In this document: positions 7,310-16,022 of the stretch, one piece after another | Numbering within the stretch: position 1 is the first letter of the stretch | Layout of the letters: each line of letters starts with the position of its first letter | Assembly: GCF_036226365.1 (NCBI RefSeq) | Contig: NZ_CP108462.1 | Location: forward strand, 8,846,001-8,910,000 | Reading direction: 5' to 3' | DNA: 64,000 nt | DNA from: Streptomyces sp. NBC_01262 | GTDB taxonomy: Bacteria; Actinomycetota; Actinomycetes; Streptomycetales; Streptomycetaceae | Program-made: the position numbers and the translations under genes | The notes under the pieces: model-generated | Told to the model about the DNA's origin: nothing | Seen by the model: the letters and a program-made list of their open reading frames with translations, nothing else | The model's database searches: none

Positions 7310-10225
7310 ATGACGGACGAAGGCGGGCAGTCGGCACGCGGGCGGCGTCAACTGACCGAGAGGGACGCCGAACTCACCGCCATCGACGCGGCGCTGACCG
7401 AGCTGTGCGACACCGGCAACGGGCCGCCCACGGCCCGGCGCGGCGGCCTGCTCGTCTACGCGGGGCCGGCCGGATCGGGGAAGACGACCCTGCTGGGCGA
7501 GGTGCGCAAGAAGGCCGCTGCCAGGGGCTGCACGGTGCTGTCGGCGCGTGGCGGCGAACAGGAACACCACATGGCGTTCCATGTCGTGCGCCAGCTCGTC
7601 CAGCCGGTCCTGGCCGCGGCCTCCGAGGAGGAACACCGCCGGATCATGGGCAGTTGGTACGACATCGTCGCCCCGGCCGTCGGGCTGGTCGCGGCGGAGG
7701 GCGTCGGCGCCCCCGACCCGACCGGTGTGCGCGACGGCCTGGACTGGCTCGTGACCCGGTTCGCGGTGCGCTACACCCCCTGCGTACTGATCCTGGACGA
7801 CGCCCACTGGACCGACCCCGAGACCCTGTCCTGGCTCGCCGCGTTCGCGCCCCGGGCCGAGGAACTGCCGATGCTGGTCGTCCTCGCCTACCGTCCGGAC
7901 GAACTGCCGCCGCAGGGCACGGCGTTCCGCAAACTGGCCGAGCGCAACGGCTCGCGCCCGTTCGACCTGCTGCCGCTGACCCCCGGGGCGGTCGGCCGCA
8001 TCGTCCACGACACCCTCGGCGCGGGCGCCGACGAGCCCTTCCGCCACGAGTGCTGGGCCGTCACCGGCGGCAACCCCTTCGAGGTCGTGGAACTCCTCGC
8101 CAAGGTGCGCGACCGGGGCCTCAAGCCCCAGCAGGAGAACATATCCGAACTCCGCGAACTCGCCTCCGCCGTCAAGGGCAGCGGCCTGATCACCCGCATC
8201 GAGCGGCTCGGCACCTCCGCCGTCCGGCTCGCCTACGCCACCGCGGTCCTCGGCGCGGCCACCACCCCGGCACTCGCGGCGCGGATCGCGGCGCTCGGCG
8301 GGGAGGAGGCCGCCGACGCCATCGACCGGCTGCGCGTCGCCCGGATTCTCACCGGCGGCACGGCGCCGGACGAGCCCCTGGACTTCGTCCACCCGCTGAT
8401 CGCCACCTCCGTCTACCGGTCGATCCCCGGCGCCCTGCGCACCGGCATGCACGGCGAGGCGGCGGTGGCCGTCGTCGAGGCCGGACTCGGGGCGGCGGCC
8501 ACCGCCCGGCACCTGCAGGAGACCCCGGCCGAGGGCGACCCCTGGGTCGTCACCCAGTTACGCGAGGCCGCCCGCGAATACCTGCGGTCCGGAGCGCCCG
8601 AGGCCGCCCGCCGCTGTCTCGCCCGCGCCCTGCGCGAACCCCCGCCGTTCGGGGACCGCGCGGCGGTGCTGTTCGAACTCGGCTGCTCCTCCCTGCTCGC
8701 CGAGCCCGCCACCACCGTCAACCATCTGCGCTCCGCCCTGGAACAGCCCGATCTCGCCCCCGCCCTGCGCGAGGCCATCACCTACCGGCTGGCCCAGGCA
8801 CTGGGCCACAGCGACCGGATGGCGGAAGCCGCCCAGGTCGTGGCCCAGGAGGCCCGGCAGGCCGCCAGCGCGAAAACCCGCCTGCGCATGCAGGCCGAGC
8901 AGTTCATGTGGAACGCCTTCCGCGCCGACGAGGCGGACTCCCCGGTCCGCTCGCGCAGGCTCGCCAAACTCGCCGACCACCTCACCGGCCGGGGCCTCGC
9001 CGAGCGCTACATCCTCGGCCTGCGCGGCTGGGACGCGATGGTGCGCGGCGAACCCGCCGCCACCGCGCTGAAGTACGCCGACCAGGCCCTGGGTGACGGT
9101 CTGAGCTGGACCGACGACAACTGGGGCTTCGAGGTCCCGGTCCTGGTCGCCCTCACCTACATGTACTGCGACCAGCCGGGCCAGGCCGAGCTGCTCTTCA
9201 CCCAGGGCATCGCCGAATGCGAGCGCAAGGGCTGGCGCGGCGCCCATCTGTCCTTCGGATTCACCCTCCTGGGCTACATCCGCTACCGGCGCGGCCGGCT
9301 CGCCGAGGCGGAGGACCTGGTCCAGGCGGGCTTACGGATCGCCAACCGGGTCGGCAGCCAGGTCCCGGCGCAGTGGTTCGCGCTCGGCATCCTGATCGAG
9401 ATCCTGCTCGCCAGGGGACGGGTCCGCGAGGCCCGGCAGCTGGCCGACACCTTCCACTACGGGGACGTGGTCCCCAACGCCGTCGTCTACCCCGACTCCG
9501 CGACCGTCTACACCGGCCTCCTGCTCGCCGAAGGGCTGCGACAGGACGCCGAACAGCGCCTCACCGCCGTCGGTGCCCGCTTCGACGCGCGCGGCATGCG
9601 CAACCCCGCCTGGTGCCCCTGGCAGCTCAACCTGTCCTCCGCCCTGGCGCTCGCCGACCCCGAACGGGCCGCCGCCCAGGCCTCCGAGGCCCTCGCCCGG
9701 GCCCGGCAGTTCGGGACCGAGTCCGCCATCGGGCAGGCCCTCCTGGCCGCCGCCGAGGTCGCGTCCGGCCCGGAGGAACTGAACCTCCTCACCGAGGCCG
9801 TCCGGCACCTGGAGCGCTCACCCGCCGCGTACGACCTGGCCCGAGGCCTGGTCGCCCACGGCTCCGCGCTGCGCCGCGCCGGGCTGCCCCAGGACGCCGC
9901 CGACCAGCTCTACCGCGGGCTCGAGGACGCCGTGCACTGCGGCGCCGACAGCCTCGCCGCCCGGGCCCGCGACGAACTCTCCGCCGCCGGACTGCGCCCG
10001 CTCCCGCTGCGGTACGCCGACACCGACGGCCTCACCGCCCAGGAGCGCGCCGTGGCCGAGCACGCCGCCCGTGGGCAGGGGACCGCCGCGATAGCCGGGG
10101 AACTGGGCATCAGCGAACGGACCGTCAACCGGCTGCTGTCCGCGGCCTGCCGCAAGGTCGGCACCGACCAGGCCGGACTGTCCAGGGCACTCGCCAAGAC
10201 AGCGGAGGGCCGCCGCGGCTCCTGA
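7310..10225 (+). CDS. LAL-type LuxR-family ATPase regulator 1
   Basis: A 971-residue large ATP-binding LuxR regulator. The N-terminal AAA module has Walker A AGPAGSGKTT (51-60) and Walker B VLILDDAHWTD (about 157-167). A long helical TPR/MalT-like region fills residues 330-900. The C-terminus has a LuxR helix-turn-helix (LTAQERAVAEHAARGQGTAA, then IAGELGISERTVNR). ATG 7310 begins the conserved region; a more upstream GTG is in frame but adds an unlikely leader. It diverges from the terpene synthase and is followed by a paralogue, so it is a candidate cluster-situated regulator. Confidence 0.88.
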   Translation: MTDEGGQSARGRRQLTERDAELTAIDAALTELCDTGNGPPTARRGGLLVYAGPAGSGKTTLLGEVRKKAAARGCTVLSARGGEQEHHMAFHVVRQLVQPVLAAASEEEHRRIMGSWYDIVAPAVGLVAAEGVGAPDPTGVRDGLDWLVTRFAVRYTPCVLILDDAHWTDPETLSWLAAFAPRAEELPMLVVLAYRPDELPPQGTAFRKLAERNGSRPFDLLPLTPGAVGRIVHDTLGAGADEPFRHECWAVTGGNPFEVVELLAKVRDRGLKPQQENISELRELASAVKGSGLITRIERLGTSAVRLAYATAVLGAATTPALAARIAALGGEEAADAIDRLRVARILTGGTAPDEPLDFVHPLIATSVYRSIPGALRTGMHGEAAVAVVEAGLGAAATARHLQETPAEGDPWVVTQLREAAREYLRSGAPEAARRCLARALREPPPFGDRAAVLFELGCSSLLAEPATTVNHLRSALEQPDLAPALREAITYRLAQALGHSDRMAEAAQVVAQEARQAASAKTRLRMQAEQFMWNAFRADEADSPVRSRRLAKLADHLTGRGLAERYILGLRGWDAMVRGEPAATALKYADQALGDGLSWTDDNWGFEVPVLVALTYMYCDQPGQAELLFTQGIAECERKGWRGAHLSFGFTLLGYIRYRRGRLAEAEDLVQAGLRIANRVGSQVPAQWFALGILIEILLARGRVREARQLADTFHYGDVVPNAVVYPDSATVYTGLLLAEGLRQDAEQRLTAVGARFDARGMRNPAWCPWQLNLSSALALADPERAAAQASEALARARQFGTESAIGQALLAAAEVASGPEELNLLTEAVRHLERSPAAYDLARGLVAHGSALRRAGLPQDAADQLYRGLEDAVHCGADSLAARARDELSAAGLRPLPLRYADTDGLTAQERAVAEHAARGQGTAAIAGELGISERTVNRLLSAACRKVGTDQAGLSRALAKTAEGRRGS

Positions 10226-10256
10226 CGTAGAGGCCGCTGACCGTGCGTCATCCGGC

Positions 10257-10289
10257 GGCTCCAAAGAGGCTCCGAAGAGGCTCCGAACG
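10257..10289 (+). repeat. Three 11-bp tandem direct repeats before LAL 2
   Basis: Three consecutive copies follow the pattern GGCTCC(A/G)AA(GA/CG): GGCTCCAAAGA at 10257, GGCTCCGAAGA at 10268 and GGCTCCGAACG at 10279. The 11-bp period matches one helical turn, as in SARP-type operators. The repeats lie upstream of a possible -10 box TAGGCT (10315-10320) and about 80 bp before the second LAL start. Confidence 0.6.
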
Positions 10290-10368
10290 GGGGGCATCGC
10301 GGCGCCCGGAAGCGTAGGCTGGGGGATCGGCAGGGGCGCACCCGCGCCACCGGGCCTGGGGGTCGAGG

Positions 10369-13266
10369 ATGCCGCAGTACGTCGCACGCGCCGGGCGTTT
10401 GCTGCTCGAACGCGAGGCCGAACTCGTAGCCGTGGACGAGGCGCTGAGCGAACTCACCGGCCTGCGCGCAGACGGCGCCGACAGTGGCGCCCGCGGCAGC
10501 GCCCCCGGCCGCCCGCGCGGCGGACTGCTCGCGTTCTCCGGGCCCGCCGGACTCGGAAAGACCACCCTGCTCGCCGAGACCTGCCGCCGGGCCGCCGCAA
10601 GGGGCTGCACGGTGCTGTCCGCCCGTGGCGGCGACCAGGAACAGCAGGTCGCCTTCCACGTGGCCCGGCAGCTCCTCCAGCCGCAGCTCGCCGGAGCCGG
10701 CGACGCCGCGCTGCGCGCCACGCTCGGCAGCTGGTACGGCATCGTCGGCCCGGCCCTTGGCCTGTGCACCGCGGCCGGCGGCGCTCCGCCCGACCCGCAG
10801 GGCATCGGCGACGGCCTGGACTGGGTGCTCACCCACCTCGCGGTGCAGCGCGCCCCGGTCGTACTCGTCCTGGACGACGCCCACTGGGCCGACCCCGAGT
10901 CGCTGCGCTGGCTGTCCGCCTACGCACCGCGCGCCGAGGATCTGCCCATGCTGATCGTCGTCGGCTACCGGCCCGACGAACTGCCCGCCCACGCCGAGTC
11001 GTTCCGCGGCCTGCCGGGCCGCTCGGGCACCCGCCCCATCGGCCTCGAACCGCTCAGCGCCCAGGCCATCGGCCGGCTCGTGCGCGGCTCGGTCGGCGAG
11101 CACGCCGACGACGCCTTCTGCCGGGAGTGCTGGGCCGTCACCGCCGGCAACCCCTTCGAGGCCGTCGAGCTGACCGCCAAGGTCCGGGACCGGGGACTCA
11201 GCCCCGACGAGTCCAGCGCCCACCTGCTGCGCGACCTCGCCGCCGCCGTCAAGGGCCGGGGCCTGATCACCCGGCTGGAACGGCTCGGGCCCTCCACCGT
11301 CCGCTTCGCCTGGGCCGCCGCCGTACTCGGCACCTCCATCCCGCCCGCCCTCGCGGCCAGCGTCGCCGGCCTGGGCGGCGAGGAGGCCGCCGACGCCGTC
11401 GACCGGCTGCGGGAGGTCCGCATCCTCACCGGCGGCGAGCGGCTGGAGTTCGTCCACCCCCTCATCGCCACCGCCGTCTACCGGGCGATCCCGGACGCCG
11501 TCAGGGTCGCCCTGCACGGCCAGGCCGCCTGGTCGGTCGTGGACGCCGGATTCGGTCCGTCGATGGCCGCCCGCCACCTCCTGGAGACCCACCCCGAGGC
11601 CGACCCCTGGGTCGTCCAGCAGCTCCGCCAGGCCGCCCGGGACACCCTGCGCGCGGGCGCCCCCGACGCCGCCCGCCGCTACCTCGCCCGCGCCCTGCGC
11701 GAGCCGCCTTTGCCCGAGGAGCGGGCCGCCGTCCTGTACGAACTCGGCTGCTCCTCCTTGCTCACCGAGCCCGCCACCACCGTCAACCACCTGCGCGCCG
11801 CCCTGGAGGAGCCGATCGCCGACGCCGCGCTGCGCGACGGCATCGTCTACCGGCTCTCCCAGTCCCTCGCCCACAGCGACCGGCTCGGCGAGGCCGCCGA
11901 CACCGTCGGCCAGGCGGCCCGCACCGCCACCAGCGCCAAAACCCGCCTGCGCATGCAGGAAGAGCAGTTCATGTGGGACGCCTTCCGCTCCGACGAACCC
12001 GACTCGCCCGCCCGCTCCCGCCGCCTCACCCGCCTCGCCGAGCGCCTCACCGGCCGCGACCTCACTGAGCGCTACATCATCGGCCTGCGCGCATGGGACG
12101 CCACCCTGCGCGCCGAACCCGCCCGCACCGTCATCCGCCACGCCGAACGCGCCCTGCGCGGCGGCCTGCCCTGGGCCCACGAGGACTTCGGCTTCGAGGT
12201 GCCGGTCCTGGTCGCCATGACCTTCATGTACGCCGACCGGCCCGGCCGCGCCGAAGAGCTCTTCGCCACCGGCATCGCCGACTTCGAACGCCAGGGCTGG
12301 CGCGGCGCCCACCTCGCCTTCGGCTACGCCCTGCTCGGCTACGTACGCTACCGGCGCGGGCGCCTCACCGAGGCCGAGGACTTCGCCCGCGACGGCCTGC
12401 GCCTGGCCGAGCGGGTCGGCCGCGGCACCCCCGTCCAGTGGTACTGCGTCGCCATCCTCGTCGAGGTCCTGCTCGCGCGCGGCCGGACCCGGGAGGCGGC
12501 GGCGCTCGCCGAGGAGTACGACTTCGGCGCGCCCTTCCCCGCCGCCGTGGTGTTCCCCGACGCGCAGGCCGTGCACGGCGAGCTGCTGCTCGCGCGCGGC
12601 CTGTACAAGGAAGCGGCCGCCGAGCTGGCCGCCGTCGGCCGCCGCCTCGACCCGCGCGGCATGCGCAACCCCGCCTGGTGCCCCTGGCAGCTCAACCTCG
12701 CGCTCGCCGAGTCCCACGACGCGCCCGACCAGGCCCGCGCCACCGCCCTGGAAGCGGTCGAGCGCGCCCGGCAGTTCGGCACCGCCTCCGCCATCGGCAG
12801 CGCGCTGCGCACCCTCGCCGAGGTCACGCCGGGCGGCGACCGTGCCAAGACGCTCGAAGAGGCCGTCTCCCACCTGGAGCGCTCCCCGTCCGCGTACGAA
12901 CTCGCCCGCGCCCTCGTCGGCCACGGCGCCGCGCTCCGCCGCACCGGCAGCCTCCACGACGCCGCCGAGCAGCTCTACCGCGGCCTGGAAGGCGCCCTCC
13001 TCTGCGGCGCCGACGGCCTCGCCGAGCGCGCCCGCGACGAACTGGCCGCCGCCGGCCTGCGGCCCCGGCGCCTGCGCACGACCGACACGGACGCCCTCAC
13101 GACGCAGGAACGCGCGGTAGCCGCCCGCTCCGCGCGGGGCGACGACCCCGCGGACATCGCCCGGGACCTCGGGATCGACCAGCGCGAAGTGGCCCTCCTG
13201 CTGTCGGCGGTGTACCGGAAGGTCGGTACGGACCAGGCCGGGCTTGCCCAGGCGCTGGGCGACTAG
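10369..13266 (+). CDS. LAL-type LuxR-family ATPase regulator 2 (paralogue)
   Basis: A 965-residue LAL regulator that aligns with the preceding gene along its full length; for example both share RGMRNPAWCPWQLNL, AKTRLRMQ.EQFMW and PATTVNHLR. Walker A SGPAGLGKTT is near residue 57 and Walker B VLVLDDAHWAD near 164. The C-terminal domain (LTTQERAVAARSARGDDPAD, then IARDLGIDQREVALLLSAVY) keeps the LuxR layout, but its recognition helix differs strongly from that of the first copy (REVALLLSAVY against RTVNRLLSAAC). The tandem copies probably respond to related ligands but bind different sites. Three 11-bp direct repeats precede it. Confidence 0.88.
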   Translation: MPQYVARAGRLLLEREAELVAVDEALSELTGLRADGADSGARGSAPGRPRGGLLAFSGPAGLGKTTLLAETCRRAAARGCTVLSARGGDQEQQVAFHVARQLLQPQLAGAGDAALRATLGSWYGIVGPALGLCTAAGGAPPDPQGIGDGLDWVLTHLAVQRAPVVLVLDDAHWADPESLRWLSAYAPRAEDLPMLIVVGYRPDELPAHAESFRGLPGRSGTRPIGLEPLSAQAIGRLVRGSVGEHADDAFCRECWAVTAGNPFEAVELTAKVRDRGLSPDESSAHLLRDLAAAVKGRGLITRLERLGPSTVRFAWAAAVLGTSIPPALAASVAGLGGEEAADAVDRLREVRILTGGERLEFVHPLIATAVYRAIPDAVRVALHGQAAWSVVDAGFGPSMAARHLLETHPEADPWVVQQLRQAARDTLRAGAPDAARRYLARALREPPLPEERAAVLYELGCSSLLTEPATTVNHLRAALEEPIADAALRDGIVYRLSQSLAHSDRLGEAADTVGQAARTATSAKTRLRMQEEQFMWDAFRSDEPDSPARSRRLTRLAERLTGRDLTERYIIGLRAWDATLRAEPARTVIRHAERALRGGLPWAHEDFGFEVPVLVAMTFMYADRPGRAEELFATGIADFERQGWRGAHLAFGYALLGYVRYRRGRLTEAEDFARDGLRLAERVGRGTPVQWYCVAILVEVLLARGRTREAAALAEEYDFGAPFPAAVVFPDAQAVHGELLLARGLYKEAAAELAAVGRRLDPRGMRNPAWCPWQLNLALAESHDAPDQARATALEAVERARQFGTASAIGSALRTLAEVTPGGDRAKTLEEAVSHLERSPSAYELARALVGHGAALRRTGSLHDAAEQLYRGLEGALLCGADGLAERARDELAAAGLRPRRLRTTDTDALTTQERAVAARSARGDDPADIARDLGIDQREVALLLSAVYRKVGTDQAGLAQALGD

Positions 13267-13326
13267 GGCCCCGGCCCTTCCCAGGAGGCCCTGCCCGTCG
13301 AGGTCACAGCTCGGCTCGCGCACCCG

Positions 13327-13332
13327 TACCAT
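13327..13332 (+). promoter_or_regulatory. -10 box for a possible leaderless transcript
   Basis: TACCAT (TANNNT pattern) ends six bases before the ATG at 13339, and no Shine-Dalgarno sequence is visible. The expected start of transcription coincides with the start codon. Confidence 0.4.
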
Positions 13333-13338
13333 GGCCCC

Positions 13339-13836
13339 ATGTCGTTCCTCCGCCGCCGCAGCGCCGCCCCGACCGGACCGGATTTCGACGTCCTGGCGAT
13401 GGACCCGGGCGACTGGCCCGGCAACCTCGGCGCCGGGCTGCTGCCCGGGCAGGACGGCAGCTGCCAGGGGATCTTCCTGCGCTACGACCTGTTCGGCGGG
13501 CGCGGCCCGGCCATGCTGATCGGCAACCTCCCGGAGGGCTCCCCGGCGCGGGAGCTGGACGAGGGGCAGGTGCCGTTCGAGGTCGCGCAGCTGCTGGCCG
13601 CCCTCGGTAACGAGGAACCGGTGACGGTCCTGGACACCGAGGACACCCCGGTGATGCAGGGCGACAATCTGCTGATCGTGCGCCGCGTCAAGCTCTCCGA
13701 GGGACGGATCGCCTGCTCGCAGTTCGACCGCAGCGACGGCGTCCTGGTCACCATCGCCACCTGGGACCGGCCGATCACCGACGACCTGTACCAGCTGCTC
13801 AAGCCGCTGCCGGCGGAGATGTTCCAGCAGGGCTGA
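13339..13836 (+). CDS. Conserved hypothetical protein
   Basis: A 165-residue acidic soluble protein with no signal peptide or membrane segment. I do not recognise a domain. Visible features are a basic N-terminus (MSFLRRRSAAP), an alternating hydrophobic pattern suggesting beta-strands (for example LLIVRRVKL and VLVTIATWDRPITDDLY), and only two cysteines. It lies after the LAL pair and converges on the amidase. A TACCAT box immediately before the start suggests a leaderless mRNA. I propose no function. Confidence 0.7.
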   Translation: MSFLRRRSAAPTGPDFDVLAMDPGDWPGNLGAGLLPGQDGSCQGIFLRYDLFGGRGPAMLIGNLPEGSPARELDEGQVPFEVAQLLAALGNEEPVTVLDTEDTPVMQGDNLLIVRRVKLSEGRIACSQFDRSDGVLVTIATWDRPITDDLYQLLKPLPAEMFQQG

Positions 13837-13867
13837 GCAGCCGGTACCACGGCCTGAGGCCTTCGGC

Positions 13868-15838
13868 CTACGACGTCAGCGAGCAGTCCTGCGACCGCTG
13901 CACCGTCACGTCGGCCGCGTTCACATAGGCGATCCGGTGCCCGAACTGGATCTCGTAGTACTCCTGCGCGCCCCGCACCACCACATGCTGCGAGGCGTCG
14001 AAGGTCACCGCCCGGAAGTACTCGCCCTGCGTCTTCAGGCCGATCACATAGTGCTGCCCCGCGAGCAGCTTGTACGGCAGCGCCGAGATCGCCTGCACCG
14101 GCACGGTCGACGGGTACGCCGCCGCCTCCGGATAGGCGCGCCCGTACACCGGGATGTCGGTCAGGCCGGCCTTCGGGGTGATCACCAGCCCCTTGGCGTC
14201 GACGGCGGTCGGCTGCGCCTCGGGGTTGTGGAACCAGGCCTTCTGGCCGAGGTACCAGATCGCGGTCCAGTCGCCTTCGCGCCCGGCGACCGCGTACTGC
14301 TGGCCGGTGGAGGCCCGGGCGCCGGTGTCGTTGACACCGGTCGTCGAGGCGCCGGTCGCGCCGTGCAGCCCGATGTCCTGGACGAGCGGGGCGTCCTCGC
14401 GCGGCTCGGTGTAGAGCCGGACGGCCTCGGAGCCGCGTGCCGGGCAGGTGTCGCCGGCCGTGACGCAGCCGGTGTAGAGCGGCTGGTTGGTCTCGTAGTC
14501 CGGCCGGATGGTGACCAGGCCGCCGCTCGGGCCGGCCGTGGCGCGCAGCGGGGCGCCCATCAGCTCGAAGTAGTGCGCCCAGTCCCAGTAGGGGCCGGGG
14601 TCGGTGTGCATGCCGGAGATGTACGAGGTGACCGGGCCGGGGACGTTGTCGTGGCCGAGGATGTGCTGCCGGTCGAGCGGGATGCCGTACTTGTCGGCCA
14701 GGTACCGCACCAGGCGGGCGGAGCTGCGGTACATCGCCTCGGTGTACCAGGTGCCGGGGTCGGTGAGGATGCCCTCGTGCTCGACGCCGATGGACTTGGC
14801 GTTGACGTACCAGTTGCCCGCGTGCCAGCCGACGTCCTTGGTCTTCAGATGCTGGGCGATGTGGCCGTCGGCGGAGCGGACGGTGTAGTGCCAGGCCAGA
14901 TAGGTCGGGTCCTGGACCAGCTTGAGGGCGGTGTCCCAGCTTCCCTCGGTGTCGTGGATGACGATGTAGTCGATCTTCTCGTCGTTGGGGCGGTCGGCGA
15001 CGTCGTGGTTGCCGTAGTCGCCGCCGGAGAGCTCCTGGTACGGAGCCGGGAGCCACTCGCAGGCCACATCGCTCGGGCACTCGGTCTCGCTGTCGTCGGC
15101 CGCCGCCTTGAGCGCGAGCCCCGGCAACTGGCCGGTGTCCGGGGCGACATCCGGTGCGGCGGCCAGGGCGATCCGCTGGCCGGTGTCGGTGGTGCGGGCC
15201 TCGCCGCCGCGGACCACGCCGAAGACGTCGTCGGCGAAGGCGGCGGCCGTGGCCGTGTCGTCCGCGCCCGAGTACGCGGCGACCGCGCCGTACCAGTCGG
15301 CAGGGTCGGAGGACGGGCCGAGCGGCTGGTCCAGGGACTTCTGGGCCGCGGCGAGCAGGGCCGCGCCGCCCGCGACGTTCGCCGCCGGGTCCTCGCGCAG
15401 CGACTGCGCGGACAGCCCCGTGAGGCCGGCCGCGCGGTCCAGGGTGGTGAGCGAGGCGGGCAGGTCGGATGTGTCGGGAGCGGCGGCGGTCACCGCTGTG
15501 ACCAGCGGCCGCGCGGAGTCGCCGCGGGCGTCGTCGCCGCCGTCACCCGTCTGGGGGAAGTCGGCCAGCGCGGTGGCCGCGTCGGTCAGGTGCATCGGGC
15601 CGTAGCCGCCGGTGACGCTCGGCAGACCCTGGTGGGTGTCCCAGCGCGACTCCAGATAGGAGACGCCGAGCAGCACGCTCTCGGGGACCTGGTAGCGCTC
15701 CGCCGCGTCGGCGAAGGCCTGTTGAAGCGTTAAGCCGTCCTGGCCCGCTGCCGCACTCGCCGCCGGCACCATCGGCAGCAGCGCGGCGACGGCGACCACG
15801 GCGGTCGCCAGGTGGGCGTATCTCGGCGGAACTCGCAC
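13868..15838 (-). CDS. Secreted N-acetylmuramoyl-L-alanine amidase with repeated C-terminal modules
   Basis: A 656-residue exported peptidoglycan hydrolase. A signal peptide (residues 1-30, ending near ASAAAG) is followed by a lysozyme-like segment (VLLGVSYLESRWDTHQG, then GYGPMHL), suggesting a transglycosylase-like N-domain. An amidase_2 domain at about 285-420 carries the zinc ligands in VIHDTEGSWDT, HYTVRSADGHI and GHDNVPGP. Two or three SH3-like repeats follow. The GTG start at 15838 has CAGGAGG at ideal spacing. Two inverted repeats lie just upstream, one resembling a DasR element. It probably acts in wall remodelling during growth or sporulation. Confidence 0.88.
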   Translation of the reverse strand: MRVPPRYAHLATAVVAVAALLPMVPAASAAAGQDGLTLQQAFADAAERYQVPESVLLGVSYLESRWDTHQGLPSVTGGYGPMHLTDAATALADFPQTGDGGDDARGDSARPLVTAVTAAAPDTSDLPASLTTLDRAAGLTGLSAQSLREDPAANVAGGAALLAAAQKSLDQPLGPSSDPADWYGAVAAYSGADDTATAAAFADDVFGVVRGGEARTTDTGQRIALAAAPDVAPDTGQLPGLALKAAADDSETECPSDVACEWLPAPYQELSGGDYGNHDVADRPNDEKIDYIVIHDTEGSWDTALKLVQDPTYLAWHYTVRSADGHIAQHLKTKDVGWHAGNWYVNAKSIGVEHEGILTDPGTWYTEAMYRSSARLVRYLADKYGIPLDRQHILGHDNVPGPVTSYISGMHTDPGPYWDWAHYFELMGAPLRATAGPSGGLVTIRPDYETNQPLYTGCVTAGDTCPARGSEAVRLYTEPREDAPLVQDIGLHGATGASTTGVNDTGARASTGQQYAVAGREGDWTAIWYLGQKAWFHNPEAQPTAVDAKGLVITPKAGLTDIPVYGRAYPEAAAYPSTVPVQAISALPYKLLAGQHYVIGLKTQGEYFRAVTFDASQHVVVRGAQEYYEIQFGHRIAYVNAADVTVQRSQDCSLTS

Positions 15839-15854
15839 GTTGTGAGCCTCCTGT

Positions 15855-15870
15855 GGTGGTAGAGACCACA
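15855..15870 (-). promoter_or_regulatory. dre-like (DasR) element before the amidase
   Basis: GGTGGTAGAGACCACA contains TGGT-N4-ACCA with the spacing of the DasR consensus A(G/C)TGGTCTAGACCA(G/C)T. The centre reads AGAG rather than CTAG. It lies directly upstream of the ribosome-binding site of the amidase. DasR senses amino-sugar phosphates, which makes a wall hydrolase a logical target. Confidence 0.4.
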
Positions 15871-15881
15871 GAGGTATCCGC

Positions 15882-15899
15882 TTGACGTCTGTCCGTCAA
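15882..15899 (-). promoter_or_regulatory. Inverted repeat TTGACG-N6-CGTCAA
   Basis: A perfect 6-bp inverted repeat with a 6-bp spacer, 44-61 bp upstream of the amidase start. It may be an operator, or its TTGACG half a -35 box on the minus strand. Confidence 0.4.
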
Positions 15900-16022
15900 C
15901 CGCTGTTCGGGCGACCCGTGACGCAGATCAGCGCCCGGGCCGGTGGATCATCCGGCTCGGGCGCTGTGGCCTGCTGCCACGTCAGGCGGGCATTGTGTTG
16001 CACGCTTTCGCGGTGAGCTTTG

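Noticed and set aside
9910..13332. An 1140-codon minus-strand frame opposite the LAL genes
   Set aside because: Its composition is typical of an antisense shadow (G/R/A-rich, no motif). The plus-strand paralogues share conserved residues that explain the sequence.
13857..13869. Hairpin AGGCC-TTC-GGCCT as a terminator between the conserved hypothetical gene and the amidase
   Set aside because: The stem is only 5 bp and reaches into the amidase stop codon. It is too weak to call.
15839..15899. A c-di-AMP (ydaO-type) riboswitch before the amidase
   Set aside because: Such riboswitches control some Streptomyces wall hydrolases, but the leader here is too short. Only simple inverted repeats are visible.
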